Shown here piece by piece: positions 41,077-48,102 of a stretch of DNA of 64,000 nucleotides; positions within the stretch are counted from its first letter, which is position 1; each line of letters starts with the position of its first letter. The stretch spans positions 186,001-250,000 of the forward strand of contig NZ_JASNRC010000006.1 of NCBI RefSeq assembly GCF_030411995.1, written 5' to 3'. The notes beneath the pieces are model-generated. The model did no database searches and was not told the DNA's origin. It was given only the letters and a program-made list of their open reading frames with translations. Position numbers and translations under genes: made by a program. The stretch comes from Massilia sp. YIM B02769 (GTDB taxonomy: Bacteria > Pseudomonadota > Gammaproteobacteria > Burkholderiales > Burkholderiaceae_D).

Positions 41077-41742
41077 ATGTCCGTCCAGAATCCGCCGCGC
41101 ACCGCAACCGCACCCGCCGCCCTCCCCGGCGCCAAGCGCGCGCTCTGGCTCAAGCAATTGCATCAGTGGCACTGGATCAGTTCGGCCATCTGCCTGATGG
41201 CCATGCTCCTGTTCAGCATTACCGGCTTCACCCTGAACCATGCGGCCCAGATCGAATCGAAGCCACGGGTCACGCGCCTGTCCGGCACCGTGCCCGCCGC
41301 CCTGCTGCCCGAGCTGCAGGCTTACGCCGAAGAACACGCCGATGCCGAAGCGCCGGTCCCGGCGAAACTCGCCGAATGGGCCAACGGCGCCTTCCCGGTC
41401 GACGTCCGCGCCAGAACCGCCGAGTGGAGCGAGGAAGACGGCTACATCGCCCTGCCGCGTCCGGGCGGCGACGCCTGGCTGCGCATCGGCGTCGACGGCA
41501 AGGCCGAATACGAAAAAACCGACCGCGGCTGGATCTCGTGGCTGAACGACATGCACAAGGGCCGCAATACCGGCGCCGTGTGGAGCTGGTTCATCGACAT
41601 CTTCGCGATCGCCTGCATCGTCTTTTGCATCACCGGCTTCCTGATCCTGAAGTACCACGCGGCCAACCGGCCCTCGACCTGGCCCGTGATCGGCCTGGGC
41701 ATCGTGCTGCCGATCGTGCTGGCGCTGCTGTTTGTTCACTGA
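41077..41742 (+). CDS. PepSY-associated transmembrane protein
   Basis: The 221-residue protein has a basic N-terminus with LKQLHQWHW, a first transmembrane helix (about 34-55), a periplasmic PepSY-like domain (about 56-165), and two further helices. Histidines near the membrane faces (LHQWHW, TLNHAAQ, NDMHKGRN, LKYHAAN) could ligate haem, as in PepSY-type ferric reductases. AGGAAA precedes the ATG. It is the first gene of the Fur-controlled operon and the likely transmembrane electron carrier. Confidence 0.85.
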   Translation: MSVQNPPRTATAPAALPGAKRALWLKQLHQWHWISSAICLMAMLLFSITGFTLNHAAQIESKPRVTRLSGTVPAALLPELQAYAEEHADAEAPVPAKLAEWANGAFPVDVRARTAEWSEEDGYIALPRPGGDAWLRIGVDGKAEYEKTDRGWISWLNDMHKGRNTGAVWSWFIDIFAIACIVFCITGFLILKYHAANRPSTWPVIGLGIVLPIVLALLFVH

Positions 41743-41797
41743 TCCGAATTTAGTACCCGCGTTCATCAATCATCCCATCTATATAAGAAGGCACTGC

Positions 41798-42313
41798 ATG
41801 AAACTGTCTCCATCGCTCGCCGCCCTGTCCCTGCCGCTGATCTCCAGCGGCGCGCTGGCCGCCGACCTGTCCGTCAAGTTCGAACTGCCGCAGATGAACG
41901 TGGCCGAGTACCACAAGCCGTATGTGGCGATCTGGATCGAGCGCGCCGACCAGTCGGTCGCCTCGACCCTGGCCGTGCTGTACGACGTCAAGAAGAAAGA
42001 CAATGCCGGCGAGAAGTGGGTGAAGGACATGCGCACCTGGTGGCGCAAGGCCGGCCGCGAAGCCCAGTTGCCGATCGACGGCGTCTCCGGCGCCACCCGC
42101 GCCGCCGGCAGCCACACCATGAGTTTCGGCCCGGCCCGTACCGGCATCGACAAGCTGCCGGCCGGCGACTACAAGCTGGTCATCGAAGCGGCGCGCGAAG
42201 CGGGCGGCCGTGAACTGGTGCGCGTGCCCTTCACCCTGCCGGCCAAGGGCAAGGTCGCGGCCAGCGCCAACGGCAAGGAAGAGCTGGGCGCCGTTTCCAT
42301 CGAAATCAAATAA
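41798..42313 (+). CDS. DUF2271 periplasmic protein with flavinylation motif
   Basis: The 171-residue protein has a cleavable signal peptide (cut after ALA, about residue 21) and then a DUF2271 domain. Residues 94-100 read DGVSGAT, the D-x-x-S/T-G-A-T/S pattern at which ApbE attaches FMN through a phosphoester, predicted at Thr100. The apbE gene is two genes downstream. I infer a periplasmic flavoprotein that passes electrons from the membrane to an iron chelate. GAAGG precedes the ATG. Confidence 0.85.
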   Translation: MKLSPSLAALSLPLISSGALAADLSVKFELPQMNVAEYHKPYVAIWIERADQSVASTLAVLYDVKKKDNAGEKWVKDMRTWWRKAGREAQLPIDGVSGATRAAGSHTMSFGPARTGIDKLPAGDYKLVIEAAREAGGRELVRVPFTLPAKGKVAASANGKEELGAVSIEIK

Positions 42314-42325
42314 AGCGGAGTCGAC

Positions 42326-43153
42326 ATGCAAACCAACCTGATCAAGCACGGCGTCCTCGCCCTGATCCTGACCGCCACCGCCGGCGCCGCCAGCGCCCAC
42401 CGTCCCTGGATGGTGCCGACCTCGACCATGGTCGAAAGCAAGAACGCCTGGGTTACTGTCGACGGCGCCATTTCCGAAGGCCTGTTCGACGTCGACCACA
42501 TGCCGCTGCGCATGAACGGCTTGAGCGTCACCGCGCCGGACGGCACCACCTCGCCGGCGCCGGAAGCCGTGATGGGCAAGATGCGCACCAGCGTCGACAT
42601 CCCGCTGCCGCAGGACGGCACCTACCGCATCGCCCTGGTCAGCACCAACGTGTTCGGCAGCTACAAGGACGGCAATGAAGTGAAACGCTTCCGCGGCAGC
42701 GAAGCCGACTTCAACAAGCAACTGCCGGCCGGCGCCACCGAGGTGAAGAAGACCATCACCAATCAGCGCATCGAGACCTTTGTTTCGGCGAATAAAACCA
42801 GCGACGGCGCGCTGAAGCCAACGAATGCCGGCATCGAGATGATCCCGCTGTCCAACCCGAACGATCTGCGCAGCGGCGAAACCCTGCGCGTGCGCTTCCT
42901 GCTCGACGGTAAGCCGCTGCCGAAGCTGGCCTTCAGCATGGTGCCGGGCGGCGTGCGCTACCGCGGTGTGCTGGGCGAAGTGCGCCTGACCACCGACGAC
43001 AAGGGCGAAGCCAGCATCAAGCTGCCGGCGCCGAACATGTACTGGGTGAACGCGGTCTATCCGCCGGCCCCGGGCAAGGGCGCGCCGCCGTCGGACGCGC
43101 CGGAAACCCGCCGCTTCGCCTACACCGGCTCGCTCGAGATCCTGCCGGAGTAA
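42326..43153 (+). CDS. DUF4198 periplasmic protein
   Basis: The 275-residue exported protein has a signal peptide ending ASA, followed at once by HRPWMVPTSTMV, the N-terminal His characteristic of DUF4198/NikM-like proteins. The rest is an all-beta, two-domain protein. DUF4198 members are linked to metal uptake; here the setting suggests iron. It lies 12 bases after the DUF2271 gene. Confidence 0.85.
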   Translation: MQTNLIKHGVLALILTATAGAASAHRPWMVPTSTMVESKNAWVTVDGAISEGLFDVDHMPLRMNGLSVTAPDGTTSPAPEAVMGKMRTSVDIPLPQDGTYRIALVSTNVFGSYKDGNEVKRFRGSEADFNKQLPAGATEVKKTITNQRIETFVSANKTSDGALKPTNAGIEMIPLSNPNDLRSGETLRVRFLLDGKPLPKLAFSMVPGGVRYRGVLGEVRLTTDDKGEASIKLPAPNMYWVNAVYPPAPGKGAPPSDAPETRRFAYTGSLEILPE

Positions 43154-43168
43154 TCCGCTTTGCCCCAC

Positions 43169-43199
43169 GGGGACGCCATTGCCGGCGTCCCCGCTTTTC
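43169..43199 (+). terminator. Terminator-like hairpin inside the iron operon
   Basis: GGGGACGCC (43169-43177) pairs perfectly with GGCGTCCCC (43184-43192) around a 6-base loop and is followed by GCTTTTCCTATT. It lies between the DUF4198 stop and the apbE start, only 15 bases before the apbE ATG. The T run is short, so partial termination (attenuation) seems more likely than full stop. Confidence 0.55.
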
Positions 43200-43206
43200 C
43201 TATTCC

Positions 43207-44214
43207 ATGCGCCAGGTCCTCGTTCCCCTCGCTATCGATCCCTCCCCGCCTCCCGCCGGCAGCACGCTGTTCGACGCGGCCGGTTCGACCATGGGCACGC
43301 GCTGGTCGGCGCGGCTGATGTTGCCGCCTGGCGTGCGCAGCAAACTCGGCGAACGGATGCAGGCGGAACTCGACGGCATCGTGGACGAGATGAGCCACTG
43401 GCTGCCCGACTCCGTGCTGGGCCGCTACAACCGCGCCCCGGCCGGCAGCTGGATCGCGATTGGGCCGCGCTTTGCCGAGGTGCTCGATTACGCGCTCGGC
43501 GTGTTCGAGGCCAGCGGCGGCGCCTACGATCCCTACGCCGGCGCCCTGGTCAATTTGTGGGGCTTCGGCCCCGAACGCCGCTACGACCAGGCCGGCTTCC
43601 ATGCGCCGGCGCCCGAAGCCGTGCAGGACGTGCTGGCCCAGCGCGCCGCCTTCCATCCCGTCTTCGACCGCGCAGGCCAGCGCCTGCTGCAGCCTGGCGG
43701 CGCCTTGCTCGATTTGTCCTCGGTAGCGAAAGGCTATGCCGTCGACCGCCTGGCGTTTTGCCTGGAGCAGCATGGCGTGCGCCATTACGTGGTCGAGATC
43801 GGCGGCGAGCTGCGCGGCGCCGGCACCAAGCCCGATGGCCAGCCCTGGTGGGTGACGCTGGAGGGCGTGCCGGGCGCGGAGAGCGTCGAAACCGTCGCCG
43901 CCCTGCACGGTTTAGCGGTTGCCACCTCGGGCGACTACCGCCGCTACTTCGAGCAGAACGCGCGCCGCGCCTCGCACACGCTCGACCCGCGCAGCGGCTA
44001 CCCGATCGCCAATGACGTCGCATCAAGCACCGTGCTGCACGCCAGCTGCATGGCGGCCGATGCGCTTTCTACCACCATCACCGTGCTCGGCGCCGGGGCC
44101 GGTTTGGCGTTTGCCGAAGAACGCGGCCTGGCGGCGCGCCTGCTGCTGCGCCGCGAGCGCAGCCATGGCCTGGAAGAAATCACGACAAGCGCCTGGCGCG
44201 CCATGCTGCAATGA
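43207..44214 (+). CDS. apbE: FAD:protein FMN transferase ApbE
   Basis: ApbE transfers FMN from FAD to a Thr/Ser of target proteins. The 335-residue product has GSTMGTRW, the Mg-site and FAD-binding core (GALLDLSSVAKGYAVDRL), VEIGGELR and the late DALSTTITVLG. No signal peptide or lipobox is visible at its N-terminus (MRQVLVPLAIDPSPPPAG), although the proposed target is exported; no earlier in-frame start fits in the 53-base gap. The last codons overlap the next gene by four bases. Confidence 0.92.
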   Translation: MRQVLVPLAIDPSPPPAGSTLFDAAGSTMGTRWSARLMLPPGVRSKLGERMQAELDGIVDEMSHWLPDSVLGRYNRAPAGSWIAIGPRFAEVLDYALGVFEASGGAYDPYAGALVNLWGFGPERRYDQAGFHAPAPEAVQDVLAQRAAFHPVFDRAGQRLLQPGGALLDLSSVAKGYAVDRLAFCLEQHGVRHYVVEIGGELRGAGTKPDGQPWWVTLEGVPGAESVETVAALHGLAVATSGDYRRYFEQNARRASHTLDPRSGYPIANDVASSTVLHASCMAADALSTTITVLGAGAGLAFAEERGLAARLLLRRERSHGLEEITTSAWRAMLQ

Positions 44215-45551
44215 TGACCATCGATCCGATGCGCTGGGGCGCCGCCCTGGCCCTGCTGGCTGCCTACGGCGGCATGTGCGCCACCCTGCTGCGCCGTCCG
44301 AAAGCGGCAAGCCTGCCGGCGCCGGTGGAAGGCGACTGGCTGGTGGTCTACGCCAGCCAGACCGGCAACGCCGAATTCCTGGCGCAGCAGACCGCCGCCA
44401 CCCTGGCCACCGGCGGCCTGAACGCGCGCGCGGTGTGCATCTCCAGCCTCGCCCCGGCGGCGCTCACTCGCGCCACGCGCGTCCTGTTCATCGCCAGCAC
44501 CTATGGCGAAGGCGACGCCCCCGACAGCGCCGCGCGCTTCGCCGGCGTGACCATGGCGCAGGACGCCGACCTCTCGCAACTGCACTACGGCGTGCTGGCC
44601 CTGGGCGACAGCAGCTACACGAACTACTGCGGCTTCGGCCGGGCGCTGGACGCCTGGCTGGGTGCGCGCGGCGCTACCCCGCTGTTCGAGCGCATCGAGG
44701 TCGACCGCGCCAGCGGCGAGGCCATCGCCAACTGGCAGCACCAGTTGAGCCACCTGGCCGGGACCAGCGACGCGCCGGACTGGGAAGCGCCGGCCTACGG
44801 CCACTGGCGCATCCTCGAACGTACCCTGCTCAACCCAGGCAGCGCCGGCGCCCCTCTGTACCGCATTGCGCTGGCGCCACGCGGCGAGGCCCTGCCCGAT
44901 TGGGAAGCCGGCGACCTGGTCCAGGTGTGCGCGCCAAGCGATCCGGATTTGCCGCGCGAGTATTCGATCGCCTCGGTTCCATCCGAGGGCAAGCTGGAAC
45001 TGCTGGTGCGCCTGCAACGCCACGAAGACGGCAGCGCCGGCGCGGCATCGGGCTGGCTCTGCCTGGATGCGACGTTTGACGACACGGTCGCCCTGCGCGT
45101 GCGCGCCCATGCGCGCTTCCGCCTCGGCGAGAACGCGGCGCGCCCCTTGATCCTGATCGGCAACGGCACCGGCCTGGCCGGCCTGCGCGCCCACCTCAAG
45201 GCGCGCATCGACGCCGATGTGGTCGACAACTGGCTGGTGTTCGGCGAGCGCAATGCCGCGCACGACTTCCTGTGCCGCGACGAACTGCAGGGCTGGGTGG
45301 CCGGCGGCCAGCTGGCGCGCCTCGACCTCGCCTTTTCGCGCGACGGCGACGGGCCGCGCTACGTACAGCACGTGCTGGCCGAACGCAGCGCCGAACTGCG
45401 CGAGTGGACGTCGCGCGGCGCCGCCATCTACGTCTGCGGCAGCCTGCAGGGGATGGCGACTGGCGTGCATCAGTCACTCGCAAGCGTCCTGGGCGCGGAA
45501 GCATTGGACGAGCTTGCAACCCAGGGCCGCTACCGCCGCGACGTATACTGA
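44211..45551 (+). CDS. Membrane-anchored flavodoxin/ferredoxin-reductase fusion
   Basis: The 446-residue product has one N-terminal transmembrane segment (about 9-27), an FMN-binding flavodoxin domain (VVYASQTGNAEFLAQQ, STYGEGDAPDSA, LGDSSYTNYCGFG), and an FAD/NADPH reductase module with PREYSIASVP and LILIGNGTGLAGLRAHL. This is the domain order of sulfite-reductase flavoprotein and P450 reductases. I infer that it takes electrons from NADPH in the cytoplasm and delivers them to the PepSY protein. Confidence 0.88.
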   Translation: MMTIDPMRWGAALALLAAYGGMCATLLRRPKAASLPAPVEGDWLVVYASQTGNAEFLAQQTAATLATGGLNARAVCISSLAPAALTRATRVLFIASTYGEGDAPDSAARFAGVTMAQDADLSQLHYGVLALGDSSYTNYCGFGRALDAWLGARGATPLFERIEVDRASGEAIANWQHQLSHLAGTSDAPDWEAPAYGHWRILERTLLNPGSAGAPLYRIALAPRGEALPDWEAGDLVQVCAPSDPDLPREYSIASVPSEGKLELLVRLQRHEDGSAGAASGWLCLDATFDDTVALRVRAHARFRLGENAARPLILIGNGTGLAGLRAHLKARIDADVVDNWLVFGERNAAHDFLCRDELQGWVAGGQLARLDLAFSRDGDGPRYVQHVLAERSAELREWTSRGAAIYVCGSLQGMATGVHQSLASVLGAEALDELATQGRYRRDVY

Positions 45552-45660
45552 AGTCCGCAGATGCTGTGCATAAAGGCTGCGCTGCCCGATTCCGAGGCGC
45601 GCAGAACAATCCCTTTTAAATCAATTACTTGATCTTCTGCAATGGCAGTGACACACAAGT

Positions 45661-45669
45661 TTATCCACA
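45661..45669 (+). promoter_or_regulatory. Isolated DnaA-box match
   Basis: TTATCCACA is a perfect match to the 9-bp DnaA box, in the gap between the reductase gene and the exported protein at 45820. It is alone, with no dnaA/dnaN or AT-rich unwinding element nearby, so it may be chance or a titration/regulatory site. The rest of the 268-base gap shows nothing else clear. Confidence 0.35.
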
Positions 45670-45819
45670 GTTTCTGTGAAGAACTTGGCCCTTGACAGCG
45701 TCATTCCAGCATGGCGACACCGGCGCTTATGCTGCGGCATAGTATGGCTGAGCTTGAAACAATAACTCGCTTTCCAACAAGAAATACCATCTCCTGCGTC
45801 GCCCCACCGTGAGGATTCC

Positions 45820-46512
45820 ATGCGTTTTCTTTCGAAACTCGTTTTGGCCAGCGCCTGCCTCCTCGGCAGCATGGCCGCCACCGCCGCCGATGCCAGCGAC
45901 CCCACCGGCCACTATTACCTGAGCGGCATGACCGAAGTCGGCTCCGAACTGCTGCTGAAGAAATCCGGCGAATTCGAGTGGGTGCTGATGTACGGCGCCA
46001 CCGACATGGCGGCGCAAGGCACCTGGAAGCGCGACGGCCAGCGCATCGTCCTCACGCCGCATACCCCGCGGCCCGGCAAATTCCGGCTGTTCACCGAATC
46101 CGAACTCTCGATCAAGAAAGACCCACGCCAGGGCATCGGGGTCGCCATTGTCGGCGTGCCGTCGACCGGCCCGGTGGGCGGCATCGAGGTGCAGTTCGAA
46201 AGCGTTTCAGGCCGCAAGGCCAGCGCGGTCAGCGGTCCGAACGGCGACGCCATCGCCCAGATGCCCGGTACTGAAACCTGGAAGCGCGCCGGCCTGCGCC
46301 GTGCCGGCAGCAAGGACGCGTGGACCTGGTTCGAGGTGCCAGCCGAACGCGCCCGCAAGCGCATTGCCGGCTTCGTGGTGCTGAATCCGGGCGAACTGCA
46401 GCCGGCGCCGTTCAAGACCCTGAGCCTGTCGTCCAGCAAGGGGCAGCTGAGCGTGGACGACAATCCCATGGGCCTGCGCGGCACCTACGCAAAAGGATCG
46501 GCCACGGACTGA
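45820..46512 (+). CDS. Exported protein of unknown function
   Basis: The 230-residue protein has a signal peptide (cut near AATAADA) and a beta-rich mature part beginning DPTGHYYLSGMTEVGSELLLKKSGEFEW, which looks like a lipocalin/YbbC-style opening but is not assignable. No cysteines or metal motif. It stands alone on the plus strand between the iron operon and the next divergent pair. Confidence 0.72.
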   Translation: MRFLSKLVLASACLLGSMAATAADASDPTGHYYLSGMTEVGSELLLKKSGEFEWVLMYGATDMAAQGTWKRDGQRIVLTPHTPRPGKFRLFTESELSIKKDPRQGIGVAIVGVPSTGPVGGIEVQFESVSGRKASAVSGPNGDAIAQMPGTETWKRAGLRRAGSKDAWTWFEVPAERARKRIAGFVVLNPGELQPAPFKTLSLSSSKGQLSVDDNPMGLRGTYAKGSATD

Positions 46513-46644
46513 GCTTGCCCGGCCGCACGGCAGGGCAAGGCACACACGGACCGGATATTCGCTGCCGCCCGCGCGTGAAAATCGAGAAACCGGCCGGTCT
46601 TCCAGTCGAGTGCAAGCAGGGCCGCCAACGATGCAACGGGCCCG

Positions 46645-47649
46645 TCAGGCGATGGGCAGCCTGGAATGGGCCTGGCACAGTTCATCATGCAGCCGTTGCA
46701 CTGCTTGCGCGGCCGGCGTGCTGGCGCCCTTGCCGATCGACTCGATATAGCGGCAGGCGGCAAACCCTGTGGCTGCGCGGTCATAGCGTTCCAGCCATGC
46801 ACGCCGTTCCGGCAGCCGCTCGGGCGAGACCGGCCAGGTGCCGGGCCGCGGCCTCATATGGTCCCCGATGCCGATGCGCCAGGGTTTGGCCGACACGCGT
46901 GCCCTGAAACAGTGCTGGTTCAAGCACATGGCCGCGTACACAGGATCGGCGGCCAGCGCCTGGAAGCATACGGCCACCTCGGCTTCCAGCGGATCGAACA
47001 GGCGATGGGTCGCGAGCAGGCGCAAGCCGGCGGGCGTACGATAGAGGTGAACCAGCCAGTCCGGACGCGTGCCCATGAAGCGCAGAATGTTTGCGCGGGC
47101 AACTGCCTCCGGCCCACCCCGGACCCGGACAGCCAGGCGATGGATACGCTCCGCAATCGGGAACGACAACACCAGGGCCAACAGAACGCCGACCACGGCT
47201 GCGGCCAGCAAGCTGCCAAGGCTCTTCCCGGCCACCGCCATCAGAACCAGCATCACCGCAGCGGCTGCGAGCAGGAACAGTGCAGCGCCCCAGACCATGC
47301 GCTTGCCAGGGCCATCATTGAAATCGATGTCGACGAACAGCACGTTCGGCGTATTGATGCAGCGTGCGCCATAGGCATTGCGGGTAATGACAGTTTCGCC
47401 GACGCGGTCGACAACCTCCTCCCGGATCGGCAGCCCCTCGCCGCCGTTGTACGGCACCTTGCGCTCGCGTCGCGGCAAGGGTCCGCCGGAGGCGGCGCGC
47501 GCCAGCGCTTCGTCGACACGCCGCTGGGCATTCTGCTGTGCATCCTCCTGGCTGGCGTCGGACCAGCCAAAACGCCTGACCGTGATCTGCTTGCCCTTGC
47601 GGCGATATCGGGCTCTCGCTTCGGCCCAGAAGCTGGGAACGGTCATCAT
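46645..47649 (-). CDS. Conserved-looking membrane protein of unknown function
   Basis: The 334-residue protein has a basic N-terminus (KGKQITVRRFGWSDASQEDA), the segment INTPNVLFVDIDF (Asp107, Asp109), two adjacent transmembrane helices (about 117-139 and 144-166), then LVHLYRTPAGLRLLATHRLF (199-218) and a Cys/His/Arg-rich C-terminal half. I recall similar hypothetical proteins in other proteobacteria but no function. The start Met1 or Met2 is uncertain. It is divergent from the siderophore receptor. Confidence 0.68.
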   Translation of the reverse strand: MMTVPSFWAEARARYRRKGKQITVRRFGWSDASQEDAQQNAQRRVDEALARAASGGPLPRRERKVPYNGGEGLPIREEVVDRVGETVITRNAYGARCINTPNVLFVDIDFNDGPGKRMVWGAALFLLAAAAVMLVLMAVAGKSLGSLLAAAVVGVLLALVLSFPIAERIHRLAVRVRGGPEAVARANILRFMGTRPDWLVHLYRTPAGLRLLATHRLFDPLEAEVAVCFQALAADPVYAAMCLNQHCFRARVSAKPWRIGIGDHMRPRPGTWPVSPERLPERRAWLERYDRAATGFAACRYIESIGKGASTPAAQAVQRLHDELCQAHSRLPIA

Positions 47650-47980
47650 GCGCCGGCCTGCCGGAGTCGTTGTCGATGCAATTCCATTGTTTGCGTGTTT
47701 GTTCTCGATGATCTGGCGCCGTCAAAATGCCTTTGCAGCCCGCCATCCTGGTTGATCGCAAATCGGCCGCACGTTTGAGTGTACGAGATTGTTGCTATCC
47801 GGACAAAAAGAATGGCGAGCAGGGATCATGGTACGGCGTCGAAACCGATGCATGTACAGGCTTCGGACGTGAATGCCACCGTTGCATTTCTACCACGCTA
47901 TATCCCGGCGTCTCGCTTAGCTTCTATCCTGCACAACACTTTTCACCCGCACCGGGTAAATACCCGATCATAAGAACGCG

Positions 47981-48026
47981 AATGATAACAATTCTCATTT
48001 ACAAAAATAAAAATGCTTACTAGAAT
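47981..48026 (+). promoter_or_regulatory. Fur box and sigma70 promoter for the TonB receptor
   Basis: AATGATAACAATTCTCATT (47981-47999) is a Fur-box-like imperfect palindrome. It touches TTTACA (47998-48003), which with a 17-base spacer and TAGAAT (48021-48026) makes a good sigma70 promoter about 75 bases before the receptor ATG. Iron repression of the receptor is the expected result. The remaining part of the 453-base gap 47650-48102 shows no gene or repeat. Confidence 0.82.
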
Positions 48027-48102
48027 GTTGACCAGTGCACAAAACCACGCCGCGGTCCGCTGACGGCGTCCCATAAAAACCGAGAGAAGAACAGGAACAG
48101 AG

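Noticed and set aside
45661-45669. Replication origin at a perfect DnaA box
   Set aside because: Only one box is present; there is no AT-rich unwinding region, no dnaA, dnaN or gidA nearby.
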